Source of the DNA: Brasenia schreberi
Lineage: Eukaryota > Streptophyta > Magnoliopsida > Nymphaeales > Cabombaceae
Direction: 5' to 3'
Assembly: GCA_036023115.1 (NCBI GenBank)
Contig: JAYKKT010000091.1
Location: 34,645,501 to 34,709,500 of the forward strand
Length of the DNA stretch: 64,000 nucleotides
The notes under the pieces are model-generated. The model was not told the DNA's origin. It saw only the letters and a list, made by a program, of their open reading frames with translations, and did no database searches. Made by a program: the position numbers and the translations under genes. Within the stretch, counting starts at the first letter, position 1. Each line of letters starts with the position of its first letter. Of the stretch, positions 1-10,946 are shown one piece after another.

Positions 1-206
1 CTGTGATATAAACGGGATTCTTTGTTTATGTCCATCTTCTTGTATCATGAGTTCCAATTCTAAACTTCCAGTCTTCTAAAACCTCGTATAGGTTACAAAA
101 ATGGGCAGTCAATCCTTATTGAAGATGGGGCCCTTACCTGGATGGTGGCAAATTGCCTCAACTAGGCGCCACATTGAATTTGCATTTTGTCATTTGGCTC
201 AACATG

Positions 207-1975
207 GTAAGCTCTGTCATTGTTTCTTCCTATTTTTTCTATAGAACATCAGGATTTAACTTTTCCTTGGAAAAAGATTTTGTCAAATGGGATTCTATAT
301 AGAAATATCGTTGGATCATATACTGTCTATGATTTTCTTTCATACAATCCCAAGATTCCTTCATAACTTTGTTTTGATAAATCATTCTGATTAACTAAGA
401 TTAATTTTTTTCATATATAGCAGTTTCACCTCGTTTACTACAGATAAATCCATTTTTGCCTTTGATTTGAACTTTTCTTGCTTCTTAAGGGCATGCGGCC
501 TTGATCTATCCTGCTAAAAAGAGGTCCAACAGATTAGTTGTAATTTAATGTATATGGAGAAATTGCTTTGGCTCGATTTTAGCTAACTAGGATGTTGGAC
601 CAAGTATGTATTTTGTCCAGCCTCTGCTCAGAAAGATAGTTTGATTTGTGTACTATGTTGTATGACTAGGATGTTGGACTAAAACAAAAGATAAATTCAT
701 TTTGTTTTAGCTAACTAGGATGTTGGATCAAGTATGTATTCCGTACTCATTCACGTCCATATGACCTACGTGTACTATGTTGTATGACTAGGATTTTTAA
801 CTAAAATAAAAGATAAATTCATTTTATTTTAGCTAACTAGGATGTTGGACCAATTATGTATTCAGTACTCATTGACGTCCATATGACCTACGTGTACTAT
901 GTTGTACTCCAAATAGCCATTACCCTCTCCAGAACCCAACACCAAGCAAGTTCTGTTGGGATTCATTTAATCTGCCGGTAGTGCAGTTTTAATTATCTTT
1001 CTCTGTACTTTTATTTATTTTGGTCACTATGTGCATGATTGGAAATGGTTAATGAGGTGATATATAAGAATCATATGAGAAGTGAATCATGTGTGATATG
1101 GGAATCATATGAGAAGTGATGTATGGATTGGACTTGAAGTGATTAAGAAGCAAATAGAAATCGAGGTGGAACTGATGACATAGAAAACAAAATTTTGAAT
1201 AGGAAATCCACTTCCCGGTAATTTGCAGCTTAGCGTCTGTGTGTGTGTACACACACATATAGCAAAATAAAATGCTTCTGGAAGAAACTTCAAAACCACA
1301 ATGTTTTGCCCTTTGCAAGTATGAACCACCAGCGATTCCAGTGGCCCTGTCCAAAGTTCCTCTCTAGAACAATGGCATACAGGTCTTAAGAATGCATTTT
1401 GGGGTGTCCATTGCCATTTGCTCACCTCCAATCTGTAAAGCATTCTCCAATCTCATCCATTGCCACATACGTCAGTACCACAGAATGGTCCTTCCTCCTG
1501 CCAGCCCGACCTCCTTTACAAAGAGCTTGTTCATAATCCCTGGCCTAAAGCCATAAGGATAAAGTGGAGGAGATCAGAGATCTCACATTTGCTTTGGCCT
1601 GTTGCTTCTTGACAGTGGCAGGCCTTCTAGACGTCATCACAACAGTTAAACGGAACCAAGAGCTACTGCATTCCGTGAGCTAATCCATGTTCGGTCCACC
1701 ACCAGCCGATCTAGTTAGTGCCTGGGTTGGACATGAGCAAGATACAACTCAGGATCAACTTCCTCTTCTAAACCTTGGATGAATCTTAACCTGAGTTTAT
1801 TCACCACATGGTTCCAATCATATGCCTCCGGACAAATGATTGCTTTTGGTTTTTGTAATTATTCATAATTTTGTTGTATAAATTTCACTGTTTCTTATTT
1901 TATTTGATTATGTTGTACACATCAAAATTCTGTATGCAACTCCATCGAGTGTCAACTTTTTCTTGTATATTGTAG
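207..1975 (+). other. Intron of the ARM-repeat gene with a local tandem repeat
   Basis: AT-rich intron sequence. A unit of about 122-128 bases recurs at 581, 709 and 831 (each begins agctaactaggatgttgga). Small open frames at 1049-1443 show no family resemblance. Nothing else is recognised. Confidence 0.5.
581..915. repeat. Imperfect tandem repeat, about 125-bp unit, 2.7 copies
   Basis: Units start at 581, 709 and 831 with agctaactaggatgttgga. They share the block ccatatgacctacgtgtac and an A-rich segment ending in agataaattcatttt. No coding potential. Confidence 0.7.
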
Positions 1976-2139
1976 AGGAAAATGCAAAATCCATAATATC
2001 CAGTGGTGCACTAAGGGAGTTGATCCATATAGCAAGTGACTCTGCTAGGGAGGACATACGCAGTCTTGCAAAGAAGGTTATTAATACGAGTCCAGCATTG
2101 CATGCTGAGACCCAGAAACACAAGTCAACATATGCATAA

Positions 2140-3318
2140 ACCACGAAAGGTTTATTGCTTCTGACTGAATGCGTAGCTAGCAAAGCATCTCCTTGGTAAT
2201 TATGTACTTCAATTGCATTGTATTTGGATGTTATAACAAGAAATGTTAAAAGTCCACTAATTATTAGTGTACCCTTAAAATTTTACAAGCAATGAAATTC
2301 TTTTGAATATTATTCCATCCCACTTAGTACCTCACATGTGTATGTTTGTGCACCATGAGCACACTGCCCTTGCATGGATGTGCTTTAGTGAAGGGTGAAC
2401 TCTAATGAATAATAAAATCAGGAGGGAACGTTGGTAAATAGGATGAAAGTAAGTGCATGCTCTTTCTGTCTCATGATCATGTGCAGCATTTTCATGTCTG
2501 CGGAGATAAGTGGCCATTATTATGTTTTAATGTGAAAAAAGTGAGACTACTGCCAGTGTCACTTGGTCAGCGGATGTAAAAGTGAGCGCACGAGGGTTGA
2601 AGACAACCAAGTGAGATAATCTGTAGTTCAGCTATACAGCTTTAGCAGTTGGGCCACGTAAGGCACGGTTGGCGTGTCCATCCTTTCTCGCTCTCTCCCA
2701 GAGGGGGCTTTCAAGAGGGTGATTTTATATGGCAATCATTTGTCCGGATCAGACCTGATTGCACGGATGAACTCGGTGTGCTTAAGATAGTGAAAAATCA
2801 CCTTTAAGTAAGCAAAATTTAGTTGTTTTGGTAGCTTGTAACGTTATGGAAATGTTGATTTCTGTCAAATAAATAATATTGAACCCATCTGCATGGTCAG
2901 ATTTGCTCACAACTTCCACCATGGAGAATGAGCAGGAGTCCGAAGATCGATGTTGATGGATAATTCGTGTTTTCCTCCTCTAATTATGTAGACATAAAGG
3001 AATGCCCGAATTGCTGGAAGCACTCCTGCAGGGCGACAATGGGGGGCTGTGCTCTCTATCATGCCCATGTTTATAATATATGTATATATAATGGGAAATT
3101 TTCATAGAAGCATCCTGTGTTTTTCATTTTCTCCAACTGATTAATTCTTCTACATATCCTTTCAATTGATTTTCTTAATGCTGCTCCATTTCTTCCCTTG
3201 TCAAGCTTTGCAATACCTACAAGCATTAGGTCGTCTTGTGCAGTTACCACCAGCTCTACTCAGAAGTTTCCAAATTCATGATTCCTTTCATATTTCAGCC
3301 CCGATAACATTTTATGTG
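2140..3318. other. Intergenic region between convergent genes
   Basis: This stretch lies between the 3' end of the ARM gene and the 3' end of the DUF4079 gene. It must hold the two 3' UTRs. Only short open frames without resemblance are seen, and no repeat or RNA gene is recognised. Confidence 0.4.
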
Positions 3319-4746
3319 TCAATAACTAAATCCCAGCTGGAGACCCAGAAATGCATGTATCAAAAATAGACCCATGATGCTACTGCCCAGTATGGAGTGT
3401 ACATTCCTTAAGCCTGGATTTCCCTGCAAATCAAATAGGTAGAGTGAGAGATTTCTTCTCATTTATGATAAAACTATTTTATTAAAGTTCCATCTATATA
3501 TCATTGAGCTAAAGCAATTAGCCAGGTTTTGCCTTGGTTCATATTAAAGCGAAACCACCCCAAGGAGGTCTGTCATTAGAAATTTAGACCTGATGCAAAA
3601 ATTAGAGGTTAGGAGCCTCATCACCAACCCCAAGACTTATACCAGGTTTCATCTTATTCAAGGATATGAAACCCGTCGCGGTTGAATCCCAACTGCCCCC
3701 ATGACAGCTGATGCCATCAGACTAGAATAACAGTGGACCTCAAGGAAATGACCAAGTTAATTAAAGAGTTTGACATTCAACACATTATTATCATCAAGAA
3801 ATAAAAATGAAGCAAGCATAACGATAAATTGGAAATTGTGTGTGCACGTGCATGCACGAGTGTAGGAATTTGCTGCTTATTAAATGGCAAATTGTCTAAA
3901 TGATCTATTCATGCTTACCTCAAACAGAACGGGCAAAATTGTCTGAATGGTTAGAAGAGTCAGCCCAAATATTCCTGTAACAGCATGGGGACTGAAGGAG
4001 AAAATGTCAATGAAATCAGATATGAAATTCCGAAATATATCACCAAGAGCAAAAGGAACAGGATTGAAGTACCAGCGTTATTCAAATTCAAACCGAATCA
4101 GCATATTCAAACTGAATTCATCCTTAAGAAATTTTCTGCAATAATGGACTGATCCTGCTTTATCCGATTTTCAGTTGTGAAGTGCTCGTAACAAACCAAA
4201 CCAGGCCTTTCCCAAAATTAAGTGTTAAGTTCCCATTATTCTAAATATTCTTTTTTTATTGCAAAGTTGTCGATTCGATTTTATTATATTAGAATCCTTT
4301 TGGAAAATGATCCAATTAAAAAATGATTTTGACTAACATTAGCTAGTACTAGCTGAGTACCTTTCGAGGATGGGTTTGTCTGACGTCAGAAGAGAAGTTA
4401 TTCCACCAGTTGCCCCAAGAGCAAAGAAAAAGAACATTCCTCCAAGGAGCTTGGGGTGCAAATCTTTAGCTTTAGCTTTCTCTTCCTATTCAACAAAAGA
4501 AACACTCAAACAAGATGGCAAGCATACGCACATAGACTAAAATGAGCAAAACAAAGCAACCAGATAGGCACAATCACAAGCACCTACCTGTTTTAACAAC
4601 AAAAAATATGGGCAGTGTGGTAAAGCTACTGCATTCATGCATACATACATATTATGTACTTACGTACATAAATACATACATGCATACATACGTCGCCAGA
4701 GTATATATATTCTATATCTGTTTCACTTTTGTTGCAAAGTAAGGTG

Positions 4747-4788
<42 letters not shown>

Positions 4789-6466
4789 AATGATCTGTGC
4801 GAGGTGCAGAAGCTATGATGCATTCGCATGAGACGCATAGAAAAGTTAAAGTAGCTTACCACATCATCTGAAAATCGAATCCTGAAGCCCAAATATGTCC
4901 CATATCCACCCATTGCAAATAGCACCACAGCCTGCATTGTTCTAGGTTGTTCGTCAAAAACGGAAGTAGAAGCTGGTATGTTTATGTGAGGTATAAAAAC
5001 TTTACCATATTTCCAGGGTGGCCCCAGTGTACAAGCCAGTCCGGAAGGTTCCATGTCTTCACTAGTTCAACAAAGGGCACGAAGACTGATCTCACAACCT
5101 CAGCTGTTCCACCAATAACTCACATTGTGAGTAAATGTCATAGATCCATTTCTTAATTATCTGTAACCGACACTAAGCAAATGCCTGATGCCCGTATCAC
5201 AAAAAGTCACTCCAACATTTCTTTTTTTCAAAATTTGGAGTGATCTAATCCATAATAAGGTTATAGAGAGGATGAATATGTGCATCGCCAATTGAAGACG
5301 AAACGAGAGAGACAAGCTTTAAGGTGCTTCGGACATTTAGAAAGGCAGCATTTGGAGCTCCAATATAAAGATATGACGAGTTGGATGATGAACACTTGAA
5401 GCTCCAATACAAAGGAGACAATAGAATGTGATATTCCTTTTCTAGAGTTAAATGTTAATATGAAATATGATTGATTTCAACGGCATTTAAGAGTCCATAT
5501 AGTTGATCCACTTAGTGTGGGAAAAGGCTTGGTTTCCGATTTGGTTAGAGTTGAAAATGCAATTAAACATTCTCTTTTGGTTACGTTATATAAGCAAGCA
5601 ATGGTTTCTCTGTAGAAATTGCTTGTAATGCAAATGATTTCAAGTGCTTGTTAGTGCACGTTGTATATTTGAATGGTATGAAATTAAATCTATAATGATA
5701 TGGAAAAGATAAAGAATGGTTTTGGTTAGTGAAAATTACGTATATAAATTCACTTTTGCAAGCAATGCTTGTAGAAAACTTTTCGTAGTTTAAATTAGTT
5801 CAGTGCTTGTAACGCAGATTGTATATTTGAATTGTATAAGAAATAAAATCTACAAAATGGGGAAAAGATAAAGAAGCTTGCCGTAACTAGTGAGAAAATC
5901 ATAACAGAATCAGATAGATGTAGAGTGGATTTAACAAAATGATTACAAAATTTCGACTGTCCTCGGCATTCACATAGAATGGGGCTTTAACACCAACCAT
6001 ACTAAACAAGAAAGACGCATTTGAAGCATGAGAGAGAAAGAGAGAACACCTCCAGGTAAAGCAGCCATCATGAGGCAACTGACTGGTGCCACAGAATATA
6101 ATAGAGTCTCGTCACCACCACTATCATCTCCTTCTCTCTCCTGTTTCACAGGCACCCTTGATGGAGATGGCCGAGAACCACCGACGTTGCGGAACCAGGC
6201 ACACTTGGTCATAGTGCCTTCAAACAACCATAATGAAGATTAAGAAAAGCACCTAGTCCGAAGATCATCTCAAGAACAAGCTTCACAACAAGAAGAGATT
6301 AATCGACCTACTCACCGGCATTGGCAGATCTTGCATTGGCGGATGTCGTGAACGATGAGAATGACGATGGTGGTGAAATTTTGCTGTGACCATTTTGATG
6401 GTATAAGGAATAAGATGAGAAGAGAAGAGTGGAAGATTGAGCCACAGCCACAGCTACATTGGCCAT
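3319..6466 (-). CDS. Plastid-targeted DUF4079 membrane protein, complete, seven exons
   Basis: The minus-strand exons join as 6466-6316, 6217-6050, 5103-5006 (or 5118-5006), 4931-4860, 4485-4361, 3991-3919 and 3423-3319, all in phase, giving about 263-268 residues. The start ATG (6464-6466) opens a Ser/Ala-rich, acid-poor N-terminus (MANVAVAVAQSSTLLFSSYS) typical of a chloroplast transit peptide. The body carries motifs I associate with DUF4079: NLPDWLVHWGHPGNM, VVLFAMGGYGTYLGFRIR, AKAKDLHPKLLGGMFFFFAL, SPHAVTG, then GNPGLRNVHSILG and a final GLQLGFSY before TGA (3319-3321). Several hydrophobic stretches suggest a multi-span thylakoid or envelope protein. The molecular function is not known to me. 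Exon 3 has two in-frame acceptors 15 bases apart; the shorter one gives ALPGAEVVRS, which fits my memory of the family better. Intron 2 contains a LINE relic. No disabling lesion is seen. Confidence 0.9.
4751..4784. repeat. (TG)n microsatellite in a DUF4079 gene intron
   Basis: About 17 uninterrupted TG units between exons 4 and 5 of the minus-strand gene. Confidence 0.9.
5265..5545 (+). mobile_element. Decayed 3' end of an RTE-type LINE in an intron
   Basis: The plus strand reads like the C-terminal tail of the LINE protein seen later in the window: EDEYVHRQLKTKRERQALRC then FGHLERQ. About 200 bases further on comes a tail resembling ttgatccac...gtgggaaaaggctt, similar to the 3' terminal segment of the young copies (cgaccccgtctagtatggga then aaaggcttag). 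It is clearly diverged and 5'-truncated, so it is probably a different, older subfamily. Confidence 0.55.
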
Positions 6467-8500
6467 ACTGGAATAATGATATGATAAGAAGAGAGCTAAG
6501 TGAAATGCTGCAGCTTTTATTACTTTTTGCAGCCTACGAGAATTGGTGAATCTGAATAAGAAATGTAAATAAGGTTTTGAGAAGACTAAAAAGGAAAGAT
6601 TGAGAAGAGGATAAAGGGAGGTCCAAACTGTAAACGCGTGGAAGCATGAAAGCCTTTCACGGATTAAAAGATGATGGCTGTCAACAAGTAATCCCTTGCC
6701 CACCAACACTGGCGTCGGCCGATGATGCAATAGGAAAGGGAGTTGGTGGTGTTACTGTTCCATTTACGAGTCTAAGAGTCCTTGGGCAGACGAATGGTCC
6801 CAGTAATGCCGTTCATTTCGAAAATGGATGTTAAGTTTATCGGCCGGCCATTCTTAAACGATAGCCTTTTGGGAAGGCACAATAGCCTACCCTTTATTCA
6901 TTCGGGTGGACTCGTCGGTTAAAGTAAACTGTAGGCTGCGGTGTATCATGGGCTAATATATTTTCAATTTTTTTTCTTTTATTTCGGTTTTTTTGGGCAA
7001 GCTGGGGTTGACTATGGAACTCGTAAGCTGCTTTTCTTTTTTTCTTACAACGGGAGACCAAAGCCACGCACCCCCAGTGGTCAAACTCAAGCCCGCAGCA
7101 AGGGAGTGAAAGCCTTCTGCCATTGAGTTGCCGCTTTGGGGATTCGAACTCATAACCTTTAACATGAGCTACGTATTTCTTTATAGGATATTACTGTACA
7201 TGTACCTGCTTTTACCAAATATACACCTTGTATATGATTTTTTTTAAAATACATACACCTATTTTTACTAAATATACACCTTCAATGTTATTTTTTCAAA
7301 AATACTCTTTTCTCTTTCACTATGATTTTCTCACAGACCGTTCACCTCCATCACTGCAGACCGTGATTGAAAATCGGCTTTGATTAACCAGGATAGGAAA
7401 GAAAGATCTACATTTTTTTTCCTTCTCTTTTTTCATTCACAAGCTGAGGTTAGGCAGGCCCATACCAACGCATGCATGCTCCGGTGAGCTATATATTTCT
7501 TAACAGAGATAGCCACCGGTTAGGCTGTCGCTGGCCATTTCCTAGACAAGCTATGGTTAGGCAGGCCCCTGAATCGAACTCCTAACTTTAAGCTCCCTGG
7601 CCCAGAGAGCTATGGCACTATACTCAAATATGTAACTGGATCAGTTTCCCAAGAAATGTAATTGGAATTGGATCAATCTGAAGAGACTGAATTCGATCCA
7701 AGTTTCTCTTATGCTTGAGGCAAGCATTGGCTTTGGGACTGGGCGTTGATCATTTGGCAAAGATTTCTTTTGGAGGAACTCTCCCTCCGAAGAGGGCCAA
7801 TAGCATTTCATTTCTGCGTCTTACACTTCTCTCTATCATACATATGTTGTTCATTCCATATGTGGAAAAACTGTCATTGCTCATCTCCGATGGTTTTCGT
7901 AATGGGCCTCAGTTGAGCAATCTTCCATTCATCTTTAATTTCCTCCACTATTAACCTACAAAGAGCTTGAATCAGTGGTCAACAAGTTCAAACCTTTCTA
8001 AGCTTAGTACATCAGTTTTAAGTGCCAACATAGAGGCCAAAGAAAAGGGGTAAGGTTCATAAACAAATTTTGGCTAATCCCACCAGATGAATGCATCTAT
8101 AAGCTTTATGATGTTTATTTCATGTACAAGCCAAAGAAACTGCACTCGGAGTCAGAGGCATGCAATGCAAAACTCAAGGCAAATACTGGCTTTGGTGACA
8201 GAAGTACCATATTCATCCTCATTGACAAAAACACTGAAACTTAATGTAGCTAGTGCCAACATATGTCGTAGGACTCGATCCTTTCGCCTGAGAGAATGCA
8301 TCATAGCATGGAAAACCACTTCACATGGTTGAGAAGTTTTAGGATTGGCACTTTTTCTTTTGATGGCTTCTAAAAGGATTGTCTAAACTAAAACCTGACG
8401 CGTTTTATCGGTCAGTAGAATTCAAATACCTTCTCTAATGTAATGTTTAGTATTTAAATTGTACAAGTTTATGAGTTCTACATCTAATAGAAGCTACCTT
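6467..8500. other. Upstream and intergenic region with a possible tRNA-derived SINE relic
   Basis: This begins with the promoter side of the DUF4079 gene. About 7440-7625 on the minus strand contains a tRNA-like pair: an A-box-like tagctctctgggccagg, then, about 20-30 bases on, a B-box-like gagttcgattcagggg. That suggests an old tRNA-derived SINE but is weak. A second B-box-like motif lies near 7140-7155. No coding region is recognised. Confidence 0.25.
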
Positions 8501-10637
8501 CTCTATGCAAAAATTCAGTAAGATCTAACTGTAATAGCCAGAAACCGATATGAACCCCGTGGGTGAGAGCCCTCCTAGGGTTTTCTGTAGAGCAGCCTAA
8601 TACAGATCTCCATATGGTGGTTTCTCCAATGAATACTATTTTTTCAGAGAACAGAATGAAGATAAGGAAACCGATCTATGCAATGATCGCTTGCCGTGGA
8701 GTTAAACAGTAATAAGACACGATCGAGCACAATGGCAACTAAGCATCAAAGTCCTGGTTTTAATTTTAGTTGGCTGACCACAGGAAATACACCGATACAT
8801 GCTATAGTGATGCATCAACAATGTAACCAGAGCCGATCACGAAGTCGTTCCTCTCCTGCACCAAACGTCTCATCAACCCTTTCACAATCGTGAAAGAATT
8901 GGAAGGTAGGGGTATAACGTATGCTGAGTTGTTTGAGGGCATTCATCTATGTCTCTGCATATACGAACGAGAGCTTTGGGAACTCATTACTTAAACGAAC
9001 GAAAGTAGGCAGGATCTGGCTGCAGACGATGCACCTGGAGAGGCAAGTAATAATACATAGATCAGATCATCAATAGAAAGATAGAAGTCAAGTTAATAAT
9101 ATGCTAGAAAGAGTAAAGATACGTAAAGATTAAGAGCTTAGGAGTTGAACACAAGAAGAAGAAAAACACACACAAACAAAGGCTGCACCTATATTACTAG
9201 TGAGTGTTCCTGATGGCAATTGAATTTTTTTCCTTTTCCAAATAGTGCGACTAAAGATTATAAATCTCCAATAATAGAATGTTTGTTTTTAAACCCCACG
9301 GGCATTTATCATAATTGAAATGGCTCTGCCTGCTAGACTGAATCAGGGTTCGACCCCCACTGGGGCCAAGGGTCCTAGGCCTCAGAGATTAATGCTGGGT
9401 TCTTCCAACCCCTCCAAAGCAATTTCTCTGATAACCGATTAAACAAAAGAAATTTCTTTTTCAACGATAAAACCTCTCAATGCTTTTGCCTCAAGTGATA
9501 CTTCAGCACTCTTTTCTCGTCCTCATACCATCCAGACATTTCATACTTTGGAAGATGGATTTCAGGTTTTGAGTGTTCCTACGCACACATGCTATCAGCA
9601 GAAAATAGCAACAATCGATAAAACTAAAGCTTGATTATGAGCTAGCGAACATCTTATCAGCAAAATTTAGAATAGCAAATAATTCTCTACCCTGTTCTTA
9701 TCTTCCTCCTTTTCTGCAACTTCAAGACCGTACCACACACAACTGTTAAGCTGAGAAACTGGCCATTCTAGGCAGTTTCACTCACGAAAACGGTTAAATC
9801 GGTTTAGCCGTTTCTCATGGAGGCGTAACATCCGACTGTTACGCATAACAGTCGGATAAGGGCTCCAGAACAGAAACGCACTCAGAAAAAAACCGATCGT
9901 GGAAAACCGAAAAAAGCACATACCTCATTCGACGTCTTCTATTCTTCGATCCTTCAATCTCATGACAAATCTTCGTTGAAGCTGATGCTGGATTCCAACA
10001 CTGAAATGAGAACTCGTTACCGGTAAACAAAAGGTCGACTGTTGGAAACCACGATATGTGGTCTGAGACAGCTGACAATACAAGATCGATTAGAATCGGC
10101 AAAAAGGCATATCAGCCAGTTTATGCCAAACGTCAAATGGCCGAAACAACACAACATCGGCCAAAATCAGTCAAAGTGCAAGATCGGCCTAGATCTGATA
10201 AAGGTGAAACCGTCGCAGCAAGAGATCGGCAAAGATATGCCAAAAAGGAGATCGGTAAGTTATGACAATGGGCATAAAAATAGAGGAAACATCAAGCCAA
10301 CCACCGGTGGCAGTCGGCATGACGCATAACACGGAGGGAGGCAAGAACCTCTCCTCTCTCTCACTGTTCTCTCTAAAAAACCGCTCAGCGGTTTAAGAAA
10401 ACCGTGGCAGCTCCGGTTTTGGTTTTCCAAAACCGACCGCGATTTCGAGAAAACAGTCTCGAGTTTGAAAAATACAAATTGCCACCAAAGAATTGTCAAG
10501 AGAAGGATAGGAGAGAAGCCAAATTCCTTCACCAAAGAGAACAAACAATTCGACTAAATCGGAAGGAGAGCCAACCAATATTTCTGTAAGTCAGACGATC
10601 GATCCACCAACAATCGGATGAATGGCGGTGACATCAG
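8501..10637. other. Unassigned intergenic DNA with a perfect hairpin
   Basis: No recognisable gene. A B-box-like motif (gggttcgaccccc, near 9347) sits in a possible SINE relic at about 9310-9440. A perfect 12-bp inverted repeat lies at 9830-9857. Open frames on both strands at 9839-10590 are not convincing. Confidence 0.35.
9830..9857. repeat. Perfect 12-bp inverted repeat with a 4-base loop
   Basis: The arm ATCCGACTGTTA (9830-9841), loop CGCA, and arm TAACAGTCGGAT (9846-9857) are fully complementary. It could fold as a hairpin in DNA or RNA. Role unknown. Confidence 0.85.
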
Positions 10638-10901
10638 TTAGGGAGGCGATGGAGGGTTCTGGTGGAGGGAGAGACAGACGGCGAGGGCGGTCTGGGCTTC
10701 GCGGCAATTGGAGCGCTTGGTGGCGGTGCCGGCGGAGGTGCAGAATGCACGGACGGCGTCGACCTCGTCGGGGCAGGCGATGGAGACGAGGCAGGTGGCC
10801 AGGCTGCGGTTGGTGTGCTTGCAGAGAGCCGTACGTTCCGGCTCCCGGAACCGCCGGTGGCACTCCTCCAACGCCTCGCGCAACCGCCCGCATGCCGACA
10901 T
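10638..10901 (-). CDS. CHCH-domain protein with three CX9C motifs
   Basis: A single-exon minus-strand frame of about 87 residues from the Met at 10899-10901 (MSACGRLREALEECHRRF). An upstream in-frame Met at 10944-10946 would give 102. Three cysteine pairs each spaced by nine residues are visible: C-GRLREALEE-C, C-KHTNRSLAT-C and C-REAQTALAV-C. Twin CX9C proteins are generally imported into the mitochondrial intermembrane space and folded by Mia40 through disulphides; many assist respiratory-chain assembly. The shorter start fits because CHCH proteins usually lack a cleaved presequence. The GC-rich codon use contrasts with the AT-rich surroundings, and the overlapping frames on the other strand are shadows. 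The orthologue (COX19-like or another CX9C factor) is not decided. No intron is needed. Confidence 0.72.
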   Translation of the reverse strand: MSACGRLREALEECHRRFREPERTALCKHTNRSLATCLVSIACPDEVDAVRAFCTSAGTATKRSNCREAQTALAVCLSLHQNPPSPP

Positions 10902-10946
10902 CCCTCTCTCTCTCTTACAAGGGACGTCCAAGCCCAACACACGCAC

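Larger units (their letters stand above)
92..2139 (+). pseudogene. C-terminal part of an armadillo-repeat protein, frameshifted
   Basis: Two exons are visible. Exon A (about 92-206, after an AG at 90-91) reads GQSILIEDGALTWMVAN, then hits an in-frame stop. Another frame continues with TRRHIEFAFCHLAQH and ends at a GT donor after 206. Exon B (1976-2139) follows a pyrimidine-rich tract and AG, reads EENAKSIISSGALRELIHIA, then SAREDIRSLAKK, and ends at TAA 2137-2139. The donor and acceptor phases match (codon split 1/2). The wording is typical of the last ARM repeats of a plant-specific armadillo protein family; the specific family is from memory. The exon A break, near 150-170, looks like a small deletion that is not a multiple of three. 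The gene starts upstream of the window, so a sequencing error cannot be excluded. ARM repeats form a helical superhelix that binds other proteins; the partner is unknown. Confidence 0.62.

Noticed and set aside
4542..5054. Long minus frame with a poly His-Thr stretch
   Set aside because: It overlaps a real DUF4079 exon, but the rest is intron read through a (TG)n tract.
9310..9440. tRNA gene (B-box-like gggttcgaccccc)
   Set aside because: No cloverleaf or matching acceptor stem could be drawn. At most a SINE relic.
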